Shown here in pieces: positions 17,050 to 26,134 of a stretch of DNA of 64,000 nucleotides. Positions within the stretch are counted from its first letter, which is position 1, and each line of letters opens with the position of its first letter. The DNA is taken from positions 32,184 to 96,183 of the forward strand of contig CAVUGE010000035.1 in the NCBI GenBank assembly GCA_963740945.1, written 5' to 3'. Position numbers and translations under genes: made by a program. Under the pieces are notes generated by a model. The model searched no databases. It saw only the letters and a list, made by a program, of their open reading frames with translations, and was not told the origin of the DNA. Source of the stretch: CAVQBP01 sp963740945. GTDB lineage: Bacteria > Bacteroidota > Ignavibacteria > Ignavibacteriales > Ignavibacteriaceae.

Positions 17050-20000
17050 ATGAACCATGAACAATGGCAAAAAGTGGGGATAATATTTGAAGAAGCATTG
17101 AAGCTTAAAGAACCGGAAAGAACTGAGTTTATTTCAGATGCCTGTGGTGGCGATTCAGAACTGCTGGAAGAAGTTTGTTCTTTAATTGAAGCGGATACAA
17201 ACATTCCTTCAGTGTTACAAGGACAAGCATCTGATGCTATAGATATACAATCCTTGAAAAATTATGAAGGAAAAATTATCGGGAATTATAGAATAATTAA
17301 TCACATTGCTGAAGGTGGGATGGGTTCTGTATTTCTTGCTGAAAGAGCTGATGGACAATTCGAACAAAAGGTTGCATTAAAAATAATAAAACCAGGAATG
17401 AATTCTAATGAGATCATTAAAAGGTTCCAGTTCGAAAGACAAATACTCGCCAGGCTTCAGCATCCAAATATAGCAAGACTTCTTGATGGTGGTTTAACAG
17501 AAGAAAATCTTCCTTATTTTACTATGGAATATGTTGAAGGCGAACCTATAGATCAATACTGTGATAAAAAGAATTTATCTCTAAATGAACGGTTAAAATT
17601 ATTTTCCGAAGTATGTAATGCAATTAAATATGCGCATCAAAATCTTGTTATTCATAGAGACCTTAAACCAAGCAACATAATTATAAAAAAAGACGGAACA
17701 GTTAAACTGTTGGATTTCGGAATAGCAAAAGTATTTACTAAAGATGGTTCGCCTGATCAAATAGCTTTAACAAGAACCGGTTTATATGTAATGACCCCTG
17801 AATATGCATCTCCCGAACAGATTAAAGGAGAATCTATTTCCACTTCTACAGATATTTATTCACTTGGATTAATTCTATATCAGCTTATAACTGGTGAAAA
17901 AGTATATGAAATTAAAACCAAATCTCCCTTGGAATTAGAAAAAATTATTTGTTTTACCGAAGCGGTAAAACCAAGTTCTGCACTTAAACTATTGCTGGCA
18001 AAAAATAAATCTGTAGCTGAACGGATTAGCATAGCACATAAAACTCATCCCGATAAATTGATTAAAACCTTATCGGGCGATCTTGATAATATTTGCTTAA
18101 TGGCACTTAGGAAAGAGCCAGAACGAAGATACTCGTCTACCGAACAATTTCAACAAGATATTATAAATTATCTTGAAGGAAGGCCGGTATCTGCAAGACA
18201 GAATACAATTTATTATAGAACAAACAAATTTATAATACGTCATAAGATTGGCGTTATTTCTGCATTTTCAATTTTTCTAATAGCCGCATCTCTCACAACT
18301 TTTTATTTTATTCAGCTCAAGGAAGAACGGGATAAGGCTCAAATCGAAGCAAAAAAAGCGGAAGAAGTTTCTAAATTTTTAACAAATATCTTTAAACTTT
18401 CAGATCCTTATCAAGCTAGGGGCGAAACAATTACAGCAAGAGAATTACTTGATAGAGGCGCGCAGAAAATTAATCAGGAATTATCGGCTCAACCGGATGT
18501 CAAAGCCACAATGCTGAAGGTTATTGGTGATGTTTATACAAATCTTGGATTGTTTGATAAATCCGAACCGCTTTTAAAGGAAGCTCTGAAAATCAGAAAG
18601 GAGTTTAACAATAATGGAATTGAAGAAGCAAAAAGCCTGAGAGCCCTTGGTCAATTATACACCTATGAAGGCGAATACTCCAAAGCTGATTCTCTTTTAA
18701 CAAAAGCATTAGATATATATAGGATCAATTCTGCAAAAGAGGATAATGACTATGGCTGGATTTTGGGTGATTTAGCATGGGTTTTTAAATCAAGAGGCAA
18801 TTATAGTAAATCAGAATTGTATTATAAAAAAGCTATAGAGATACTTAAGAAAAATAAAGAAAACGGTAATGAAGATCTTTTAACTATGATGAATAATTTT
18901 GCACTCGCACTGCATGAAGAAGGTAAATATGTCGAAGCAGAAAAAATGTTTAAAGAAACTCTGAGATTGCAAAAGGAGATATACGGCATCAAACCTCACC
19001 CGGAAATATCTACAACAACTTATAATCTCGCTGAATTACTTCGTGACCGGGGAAAATATGATGAAGCCGAAAAAATGTTTAAAACTTCTCTTGCTATGGA
19101 TACAAAACTCAGCGGTCCTGAGAATCCCGATGTTGCTTATAGCTTACAAGGACTTGCAAGTGTATATAAAATAAAAGGAAATTTTAATGAAGCCCAAAAA
19201 TTATTTCTTAAAGTGTTAAACATGAGAAAGAAATTTCTCGGAGATAGCCATCCGGATGTAGCTTATGCATTTTCAAATTTAGGTTTACTTTATTATGCCA
19301 GAGAAAAATATGATTCTTCACGGAACTATTATGAGAAGGCACTGATATTACACAAAAAATTAAATGGTCCGAATCATCCCTCAGTTGCTATTTGCTTAAA
19401 TAAATTAGGATTTATCAATTATAAAAAAGGGAACTATAAAAAAGCAGAAAGCCAAATCAGACAGTCCATGCGAATAGAAGAAAAATCGATCGGGAAAAAG
19501 AATTTAACATATGCAAGTGATCTTTTAACGTTAGCATTTATAAAATCTGCTTTTAAAGACAATGATTCTATTGCCATTCTGAGTAAAGAAGTTTTGAGAA
19601 CTGCCAAAGAATCGATGGGTACAGATAAAAGCCCTTTTATGGCAGGATGTTATAACGGTATAGCAGAATTGGCTTTAAAAGAGAATAATTATAAAAAAGC
19701 TGACTCGCTTTACAACCGATCTATTAACATGTACAAACAAATAGTAGGTGCAGATAATTTGAACACAATAAATACTTCTTTTGATTATGCTAAACTTCTG
19801 ATAAAAATGGATTCACTTAATAAGGCAACCGAAATCGTGCACAAAAATCTGGATATATTAAAGAAGAACTTTAAGGAAGATATTTGGGGAATTGCTGAAG
19901 GTAAAAGTCTATTAGGTGATGTTTATTTGAAAAAGAAAGAATTCATGAAAGCTGAAAATTTGCTTTTAGATAGTTACTCTTCTTATAAAAAAGAATTTGG

Positions 20001-20106
20001 TCAAAATGATTTCCATACTAAAGAAATTGCAAGAAAACTTGTTACTTTATATTCTGATTGGAATAAAAGAGGCAGAGCTAATTACTATTCAAGTACTCTC
20101 AAATGA
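17050..20106 (+). CDS. Membrane Ser/Thr protein kinase with TPR repeats
   Basis: The 1018-residue protein begins with a helical segment of about 70 residues, then a complete Hanks-type kinase domain (about 78-375): glycine loop IAEGGMGSVFLAE, VALKII lysine, HRDLKPSNI catalytic loop, DFGIAK and the PEYASPEQ segment. A transmembrane helix (IGVISAFSIFLIAASLTTFYF, about 395-418) leads to some 600 residues of TPR repeats of the kinesin-light-chain type (NPDVAYSLQGLASVYKIKGN, HPDVAYAFSNLGLLYYAREK). AAAGGA lies 8 bases before the ATG. With the upstream sigma factor this fits the known kinase-activated ECF arrangement, where phosphorylation substitutes for the missing acidic motif. Confidence 0.94.
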   Translation: MNHEQWQKVGIIFEEALKLKEPERTEFISDACGGDSELLEEVCSLIEADTNIPSVLQGQASDAIDIQSLKNYEGKIIGNYRIINHIAEGGMGSVFLAERADGQFEQKVALKIIKPGMNSNEIIKRFQFERQILARLQHPNIARLLDGGLTEENLPYFTMEYVEGEPIDQYCDKKNLSLNERLKLFSEVCNAIKYAHQNLVIHRDLKPSNIIIKKDGTVKLLDFGIAKVFTKDGSPDQIALTRTGLYVMTPEYASPEQIKGESISTSTDIYSLGLILYQLITGEKVYEIKTKSPLELEKIICFTEAVKPSSALKLLLAKNKSVAERISIAHKTHPDKLIKTLSGDLDNICLMALRKEPERRYSSTEQFQQDIINYLEGRPVSARQNTIYYRTNKFIIRHKIGVISAFSIFLIAASLTTFYFIQLKEERDKAQIEAKKAEEVSKFLTNIFKLSDPYQARGETITARELLDRGAQKINQELSAQPDVKATMLKVIGDVYTNLGLFDKSEPLLKEALKIRKEFNNNGIEEAKSLRALGQLYTYEGEYSKADSLLTKALDIYRINSAKEDNDYGWILGDLAWVFKSRGNYSKSELYYKKAIEILKKNKENGNEDLLTMMNNFALALHEEGKYVEAEKMFKETLRLQKEIYGIKPHPEISTTTYNLAELLRDRGKYDEAEKMFKTSLAMDTKLSGPENPDVAYSLQGLASVYKIKGNFNEAQKLFLKVLNMRKKFLGDSHPDVAYAFSNLGLLYYAREKYDSSRNYYEKALILHKKLNGPNHPSVAICLNKLGFINYKKGNYKKAESQIRQSMRIEEKSIGKKNLTYASDLLTLAFIKSAFKDNDSIAILSKEVLRTAKESMGTDKSPFMAGCYNGIAELALKENNYKKADSLYNRSINMYKQIVGADNLNTINTSFDYAKLLIKMDSLNKATEIVHKNLDILKKNFKEDIWGIAEGKSLLGDVYLKKKEFMKAENLLLDSYSSYKKEFGQNDFHTKEIARKLVTLYSDWNKRGRANYYSSTLK

Positions 20107-20208
20107 TTTTTATTAAGAAAGACAGGGGATGCTATCTTTTAAAAAATGATCTTCAAAAATTGATGAAAACTATCATCTCTATCTTAACTATTCTTATAAT
20201 TAATTAAG

Positions 20209-21804
20209 TTAAAAAGAAATTACGCCTAGTAGTTTATCCGCGACAAAATAGACTATTGCTGCGGTAAAAATCCAGGCAATAAGGTCTAAAATAATCCCAC
20301 CTTTTATCATATCGGTTATTTTAATATAACCGGTTCCATATACTAATGCATTTGGAGGGGTTGCTACAGGTAGCATGAATGCCATCGATGCCGCAAGAGT
20401 TGCTGCAACTGATAATGCAACCGGGTCGTTACCAGTACCGCGAGCTATTGAAATTATAATAGGAATCATCATTGATACAACTGCCGTATTTGAAGTTACT
20501 TCCGTAAGAAGTTCAAGAAGAATAATCAGTACAATCATTAAAACTAAGGTCGATGGTGATCCTAAAAAGGAAACCGCAGATTTTGCCATCCAGTTAGCTA
20601 GTCCTGTTTTAAACATTCCATCTGATAATGCTATACCTCCGCCAAATAATAAAAGTGTACCCCAATCAACAAATTTTGCATCGCGCCACTCAAGTACAAA
20701 TTTTTGTTCCTTCCAATTAACAGGCAAAAGAAACAATATGAGCACTCCAAAAAGTGCTATAATATTTTCATCAAACCATTTAAGATTTTCTGAAATATGT
20801 TTAGGAAATAAAAGGTTCCAAAAAGGATTAGAGATCCAGAGAATAACTACAATAGCGAATCCGAAAATTGTTAATTTTTCGGCTCTTGACCATGTTCCCA
20901 ATTTTTTTTGCTGCTCTATAATTAATGCCTTACCTCCTTGAATATTTTTTATTTCCGGAGGAAATACCTTTATTAGAATAATCCATGCAATGGGAATAAA
21001 AAGTATTACAAATGGAATTCCGAATTTCATCCATTCGATAAAATTAATTTGTCTTATACCTGAAGCACTGAGAATAGATACACAGATTCCGTTAGGCGGA
21101 GTTCCTATTATAGTACCGACACCGCCTATAGAGGCACTCCATGCTATTCCAAGCATAAGTGATTTACCAAAATTCGATTCTCCAACTTTACTTCCGCTTT
21201 GCGCAATTACGCCTACTCCTAATGGCAGAAGCATCGCTGTAGTAGCAGTATTGGATATCCACATCGAAAGAAAAGCTGAAATACACATCATTCCTAGTAG
21301 TACCGAAGTAGTACTATTTGCCAGATTTCCTCTTGTCAATATATAAAGGGTTAATCTTTTATCAAGCTTCCATTTCTGTAAAGCTGCTGCAAGAAGGAAT
21401 CCTGACAGGAAAAGAAAAATTATCGGATTTGAATAATTTGCCAATATATTCTTCCCAGTAAATTGAAATATATTCCCCTGGTATACTCCTGTTATATGGA
21501 AAAGCGGTAAAACAATCCCTGGCAATATGGCTGTCACAGGTATAGGAACTGCCTCAGTTATCCACCAGACTACCATAAGTAAAAGTAAACCCAATGTTAT
21601 TTTTGTTCCGTAGGCAAGTTCCAAAATCTGATTATAAGAAAAGGACGGAGGAAGCAATGTCCTTGCATTTTCAATAAAACTCTGCGGGGTATTAAGGAAA
21701 AGTATTAAAAAGAAAATTACGGGACCTATAAAGAAACCTGTTATACGCCTGTATTTTTCAAATCCCTCCATAGTAGAGGAAGAGTAATTGGTTTTAATAC
21801 TCAC
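20209..21804 (-). CDS. SLC13/DASS-family anion (dicarboxylate/sulfate) symporter
   Basis: This 531-residue protein has about 12-14 hydrophobic helices and DASS-family signatures: WWITEAVPIPVTAILPGIVLP near the N-terminus, SMWISNTATTAMLLPLGVG (the first SNT motif), GGVGTIIGTPPNGI, and the second repeat TEVTSNTAVVSMMIPI followed by MAFMLPVATPPNALVYGTGYI. These SNT motifs bind sodium and the carboxylate. The protein should be an inner-membrane sodium-coupled importer of di- or tricarboxylates, or sulfate. The start is GTG at 21804 with GAGGAG upstream. It stands alone between the kinase and the acetate module. Confidence 0.93.
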   Translation of the reverse strand: MSIKTNYSSSTMEGFEKYRRITGFFIGPVIFFLILFLNTPQSFIENARTLLPPSFSYNQILELAYGTKITLGLLLLMVVWWITEAVPIPVTAILPGIVLPLFHITGVYQGNIFQFTGKNILANYSNPIIFLFLSGFLLAAALQKWKLDKRLTLYILTRGNLANSTTSVLLGMMCISAFLSMWISNTATTAMLLPLGVGVIAQSGSKVGESNFGKSLMLGIAWSASIGGVGTIIGTPPNGICVSILSASGIRQINFIEWMKFGIPFVILFIPIAWIILIKVFPPEIKNIQGGKALIIEQQKKLGTWSRAEKLTIFGFAIVVILWISNPFWNLLFPKHISENLKWFDENIIALFGVLILFLLPVNWKEQKFVLEWRDAKFVDWGTLLLFGGGIALSDGMFKTGLANWMAKSAVSFLGSPSTLVLMIVLIILLELLTEVTSNTAVVSMMIPIIISIARGTGNDPVALSVAATLAASMAFMLPVATPPNALVYGTGYIKITDMIKGGIILDLIAWIFTAAIVYFVADKLLGVISF

Positions 21805-22366
21805 TATAGACTCCTCTATTATTCTAAATGCAAATTATAATAATTATCGCAAAAAATACATTGCGTAAAAAAGTTTATCCTTGATTTCATTTTATCCATA
21901 CTATTTGATCCCAGTCTCAAAAAACTTTGTTTAAGTAGGGGTGGAAGCGTATGTGAAGCGTATATGGAGCGTATGTGGAGCGTATCTGAGTTGTATTTGT
22001 TGCTTTATTGGATAGTAGGAGAAATCCGAGAAGACTAAGAAGCATTAAACAATCTGCCGGGTTACACAAAAAGTTTTAATATCTCTCATAATTGTCCTTT
22101 GAGGATTAAATATATTTCTAGGAATATCCGGAAATTCAAGGTCTGCGTGAATGGCTAAATAAGATATTTTGGACAGATATAATTATTGCATTTTTATGAA
22201 TAAACTTGCTTATCTACCTTTCCTTTAGTAATTTAATCGAAATATTTACAGGGTTCGATTTCTTTTAAGTTATTCATGAAAAACTTGCCTTAATAATTCA
22301 AAAGTTACTTAAACGAAATTGTCCTGTCAAAAAAATGAGTAGTATAATTATTGTATCAGGCAAATA
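21805..22366. other. Intergenic region with an 11-bp tandem repeat
   Basis: About 560 bases lie between two divergent starts (DASS transporter, minus; LytS-like remnant, plus). Apart from the tandem repeat at 21947-22001, no gene, RNA or strong hairpin was seen. It should contain promoters for both flanking transcription units. Confidence 0.6.
21947..22001. repeat. Tandem repeat of 11-bp units (GCGTATGTGGA type)
   Basis: Five consecutive 11-base units start at 21947, 21958, 21969, 21980 and 21991. The first four keep GCGTAT at the front (GCGTATGTGAA, GCGTATATGGA, GCGTATGTGGA, GCGTATCTGAG); the fifth is degenerate. The same unit recurs in tandem at 52266. Confidence 0.85.
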
Positions 22367-23426
22367 ATGGACATCCTGATAAACTTACTTAAAGAAATTG
22401 CTATTTTTCTGGTAATTGGATATTTTTTTAGTAAAACTCCTGTATTTAAACTCCTCCTTACTAAAGAATTTAGTCTTATTGATCGTTGGACACTCTATAT
22501 ATTCTTCACAACAATGGCTATTATAGGCACATATCTCGGAATTCCGGTTAAAGGAGCTATAGCAAATAATAGAGTTATAGGTGCAGCCGTTGCCGGTTTA
22601 ATTGGAGGACCCACTCTAGGTTTTTCAGTTAGGCTAACTGCCGGAATTCATAGGTATTTTTTAGGAGGCTTTACTGCTGTCTCTTGTAGTATATCTATTT
22701 CAGATATTACAAAAGAAGCAATAAAAAAGAATAAAATTGTTTTATTGATGGCTCTGATGATTGCTATCATTGCCCCATTTCTAAAGATTGTAAACTTTCC
22801 TCCGTACTGGTTATCCCAATGAGAATTAAGGATGAAGTTATTGGTACCATAAAACTTTATGGACAAAAGAATAAATCATTCTTTAAAATTAATGAAGCCC
22901 TTGGACAGGGGATTGCAGAATTAGTAGCCAATGATCAGTTGTTGTCTGCAAGATATGAATATCAAAAAAACCCTTTAACAAAGGCAGAGCTTAATTTATT
23001 ACAGGCGCAAATTAATCCTCATTTTCTTTTCAACGCTTTAAATACAATTATTGCCATTAATAGGCGCAAACCCGACAAAGCAATTGATTTATTAATTCAT
23101 CTTTCTAATTTCTTTAGGAAGATACTAAAAGAAATGAAGACATTTCAACTTTAAGAGAAGAATTAGATCATGTTAATTCTTATCTGGAAATAGAGAAAGT
23201 CAGAATGCAGAATCATTTACAAATAAAAACTATGATAGATGAAAATCTTTTAAATATTACATTGCAGCCTCTCGTTGAAAATGCAATAAAACATGGTATA
23301 TCTAATCTTTTAGATAACGGTAAAGTTGAAATAAGAATTTTTAGAAATAAGGGCTATTTACAGATTATTAACTCAATATATAAACATAATAGGAGGTCAT
23401 ATGCCAGAAAGCACAAAAATTGTTGA
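22367..23426 (+). pseudogene. Decayed LytS/BtsS-type sensor histidine kinase
   Basis: Pieces of one gene are spread over three frames. Bases 22367-22720 encode the start of the 5TMR-LYT membrane domain (IANNRVIGAAVAGLIGGP, GIHRYFLGGFTAVSCSIS). The sequence then jumps to the end of a GAF domain (DITKEAIKKNKIV, then in the next frame FIDGSDDCYHCPISKDC and SVLVIPMRIKDEVIGTIKLYG), skipping the rest of 5TMR and much of GAF. The His_kinase box AQINPHFLFNALNTI is intact. A second frame break near 23127-23130 leads to LREELDHVNSYLEIEK and TLQPLVENAIKHG; the HATPase G-boxes are missing and the frame runs into satP. Both frame breaks look like one base lost from A/T runs. No response-regulator gene follows. 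An E. coli BtsS-like sensor is the best family match. Confidence 0.85.
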
Positions 23427-23988
23427 TACCACTGCCAATCCGGCTCCACTTGGATTATTAGGTTTTGGTATGACTACCGTCCTTCTGAATCTTCACAATG
23501 CCGGTATATTTAATTTGGGAAGCATGATATTGGCAATGGGCATGTTCTATGGCGGGATGGCACAAATTTTTGCTGGATGGATGGAATGGAAGAAGGGGAA
23601 TACATTTGGCACAACAGCATTCATGTCCTACGGACTATTTTGGGAAACACTCGTATTCCTAATTCTTATGCCTAAATGGGGTTGGTTTGATGCTGCTGAA
23701 GAAGGTGCTATGGTAGCATATTTATTTATGTGGGGGCTTTTTACATTCTTTATGTGGATTGCTACTCTCAAACATAATAGAGCGCTTCAGGTTGTTTTCT
23801 TTACTTTATTTGTTTTATTTTGGTTGCTGGCACTTGGTGATGCTACCGGCAGTGCTGCAATAAAAACTTTTGCAGGATGGGAAGGGATTGTATGCGGTTT
23901 TTCTGCCATTTATTTAGCCTTTGCACAAGTCCTTAATGAAACTTATGGTAAAATTGTTCTTACTGTTGGTCAACCTAAAATTGTATAA
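23401..23988 (+). CDS. satP: Acetate uptake transporter (SatP/YaaH, GPR1/FUN34 family)
   Basis: The 195-residue protein has six hydrophobic helices and the family signature NPAPLGLLGFGMTTVLLNLH near residue 13, plus GGMAQIFAGWMEWKKGNTFG and FMSYGLFWE. Length matches the E. coli acetate-succinate/H+ permease SatP (188). A strong ribosome binding site (AGGAGG, 6-7 bases before ATG) sets the start. It is followed after 23 bases by acetyl-CoA synthetase, so the pair imports and activates acetate. The decayed LytS-like sensor runs into its 5' end. The name follows family similarity; substrate preference between acetate and succinate is not decided by the sequence. Confidence 0.93.
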   Translation: MPESTKIVDTTANPAPLGLLGFGMTTVLLNLHNAGIFNLGSMILAMGMFYGGMAQIFAGWMEWKKGNTFGTTAFMSYGLFWETLVFLILMPKWGWFDAAEEGAMVAYLFMWGLFTFFMWIATLKHNRALQVVFFTLFVLFWLLALGDATGSAAIKTFAGWEGIVCGFSAIYLAFAQVLNETYGKIVLTVGQPKIV

Positions 23989-24011
23989 TTAAACAAAAAC
24001 AGGAGTATCTT

Positions 24012-26042
24012 ATGGATATAAAGAATCCCGAAAGCGAAGTCTCTGAATCACAAATTGCTGTTCACTGGAAAGAAGAAAATTATTTTGAACCGAACGAAAA
24101 ATTCACAGAACAGGCAAACATTAAAGATGATAAGGTATTGGAGCGATTCAGTATGGAGAATTTTCCTGAATGCTTTAAAGAATATTCCGATTTGCTTGAT
24201 TGGTATCAACCTTACTCTAAAGTTCTGGATTCAAGTAACCCGCCTTTCTATAAATGGTTTGTAGGAGGAAAACTTAACGCTTGCTATAACTGTATAGATC
24301 GGCATTTACCAAAGTATAAAAATAAAACTGCTTTACATTTTGTCCCTGAATTGGAAAATGATCCTATTCAGCATATTACCTATCAGGAACTTTATGTAAA
24401 AGTAAATGAGTTTGCGGCTTTACTAAAAGATTTTTGCGGGTTAAAAGCCGGTGATACTGTAACGCTACATATGCCTATGATTCCCGAAATTGCAATAACG
24501 ATGCTTGCCTGTGCTCGTATAGGTGTCATTCATTCTCAAGTATTTTCAGGTTTTTCCGGAAAAGCATGTGGAGAGAGAGTTGCGGATGCAAAGAGTAAAG
24601 TTCTAATTACGGCAGATTCTTATTATAGAAGCGGCGAATTGCTCGATCATAAAGAAAAAGCTGATATCGCATATGATACAGCTTTAAATGAAGGCCAGAA
24701 GATAGAGAAAGTTCTTATTTGGCAGCGTCATCCTGGCAAATATTCTGCTAAAACACCACTTGTTGATGGTCGTGATTTTATAGTTAATGATGTTATTAAA
24801 AAATATTATCACGCAAAGGTTGAACCTGAAAAAATGCCATCCGAAGGTACTCTGTTTATTATGTATACTTCCGGTTCAACAGGCAGACCAAAAGGCGCTC
24901 AGCATTCTACAGGCGGTTATATGTCTTACGTAACAGGGACATCAAAATACATTCAAGACATTCATCCAGAAGATGTATATTGGTGCATGGCAGATATAGG
25001 ATGGATTACGGGGCATTCATACATTATTTATGGTCCTCTTGCCTTAGCTGCTTCATCTGTAATTTATGAAGGTGTTCCAACTTATCCTGATGCAGGCAGA
25101 CCATGGCGTATCGCTGAAGAGCTGGATGTAAATATATTTCATACTTCACCTACAGCGATTCGAGCTTTACGCAGGGTTGGTCCCGATGAACCAGCTAAAT
25201 ATAATTATCATTTCAAACACATGACGACAGTAGGAGAGCCAATTGAACCGGAAGTTTGGAGATGGTATTATAATGTAGTAGGAAAAAAAGAAGCTGTAAT
25301 TGTAGATACCTGGTGGCAGACTGAAACAGGCGGATTCTTATGTTCAACAATACCCGGAGTACATAAAATGAAACCCGGAAGTGCCGGACCAGGTGTGCCG
25401 GGGATTCATCCTATAATATTTGATGATGAAGGAAAACCACTTCCAGCAGGGAGTGGAAAAGCCGGAAACATTTGTATCCAAAATCCCTGGCCAGGTTTAA
25501 TGATGACAATCTGGGGAGATGATAATAGATTTGTAAAACAATATTTTCAGCGGTATAATAAAGATCCTGAAAGTAAAAATTGGAAGGATTGGCCTTATTT
25601 TGCCGGTGATGGTGCAGTAGAAGCCCCAGATGGTTACTTTAGAATACTAGGACGAATAGATGATGTTATTAATGTTGCCGGTCATCGGCTGGGTACAAAG
25701 GAACTTGAATCAGCTGCGCTAATGTGCCAGGAAGTTGGAGAAGCTGCTGTTGTTCCGGTTGCAGATCCGATTAAGGGAAAAGTTCCTCACATTTTTATTT
25801 CTCTTAAACCGGGTATAAAACCTAGTAAAGAAATCGAAAAGAAGGTAACAGATACATTGGCAAGTGAGATTGGTCCTATAGCCAAACCTGGTAAGGTATG
25901 GATTGTTTCTGATATGCCCAAAACTCGTTCCGGAAAAATTATGAGAAGAATATTATCCGCTGTTGCTAACAAACAAGCTGTTGGAGACATAACAACTCTG
26001 GCAAATCCACAGGTTGTTGAAGAGATCAAAAATATGGCATAA
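24012..26042 (+). CDS. acs: Acetyl-coenzyme A synthetase (AMP-forming)
   Basis: At 676 residues this is a full-length acetate-CoA ligase. Visible elements are the N-terminal ACAS segment (VHWKEENYFEPNEKF), AMP-binding P-loop YTSGSTGRPKGAQHSTGG, the acetate-pocket region TWWQTETGG, YFAGDGA, the hinge LGRIDDVINVAGHRLGT and the A10 motif PKTRSGKIMRR with catalytic Lys642. That lysine is the site of reversible acetylation in Salmonella Acs. The enzyme makes acetyl-CoA from acetate, ATP and CoA in the cytoplasm. It is coupled to satP and followed by a strong terminator, and genes for a likely acetyltransferase and deacetylase lie just downstream. Confidence 0.98.
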   Translation: MDIKNPESEVSESQIAVHWKEENYFEPNEKFTEQANIKDDKVLERFSMENFPECFKEYSDLLDWYQPYSKVLDSSNPPFYKWFVGGKLNACYNCIDRHLPKYKNKTALHFVPELENDPIQHITYQELYVKVNEFAALLKDFCGLKAGDTVTLHMPMIPEIAITMLACARIGVIHSQVFSGFSGKACGERVADAKSKVLITADSYYRSGELLDHKEKADIAYDTALNEGQKIEKVLIWQRHPGKYSAKTPLVDGRDFIVNDVIKKYYHAKVEPEKMPSEGTLFIMYTSGSTGRPKGAQHSTGGYMSYVTGTSKYIQDIHPEDVYWCMADIGWITGHSYIIYGPLALAASSVIYEGVPTYPDAGRPWRIAEELDVNIFHTSPTAIRALRRVGPDEPAKYNYHFKHMTTVGEPIEPEVWRWYYNVVGKKEAVIVDTWWQTETGGFLCSTIPGVHKMKPGSAGPGVPGIHPIIFDDEGKPLPAGSGKAGNICIQNPWPGLMMTIWGDDNRFVKQYFQRYNKDPESKNWKDWPYFAGDGAVEAPDGYFRILGRIDDVINVAGHRLGTKELESAALMCQEVGEAAVVPVADPIKGKVPHIFISLKPGIKPSKEIEKKVTDTLASEIGPIAKPGKVWIVSDMPKTRSGKIMRRILSAVANKQAVGDITTLANPQVVEEIKNMA

Positions 26043-26060
26043 TACCCCTTTTTCTTCAAG

Positions 26061-26099
26061 AGGAGGTTCTTTTACTTGTTTAGAACCTCCTTTTTTTTT
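26061..26099 (+). terminator. Rho-independent terminator after acs
   Basis: AGGAGGTTCT pairs with AGAACCTCCT around an 11-base loop and is followed by a run of T residues. It starts 18 bases after the acs stop codon and separates satP-acs from the acetyltransferase gene. Confidence 0.93.
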
Positions 26100-26134
26100 A
26101 TATATAATCATTATATTAATGAAATTATTAAACC

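Noticed and set aside
20375..20941. Plus-strand frame of 188 codons opposite the DASS transporter gene
   Set aside because: Its product has no family features and lies fully antisense to a well-conserved transporter; it is a codon-bias shadow.
21947..22001. CRISPR array
   Set aside because: Units of 11 bases are directly adjacent without spacers, and no cas gene is present.
22367..23426. Two intact small genes (a membrane protein and a short kinase) instead of one broken gene
   Set aside because: The pieces align in order with a single LytS/BtsS kinase and the frame breaks lie inside conserved domains.
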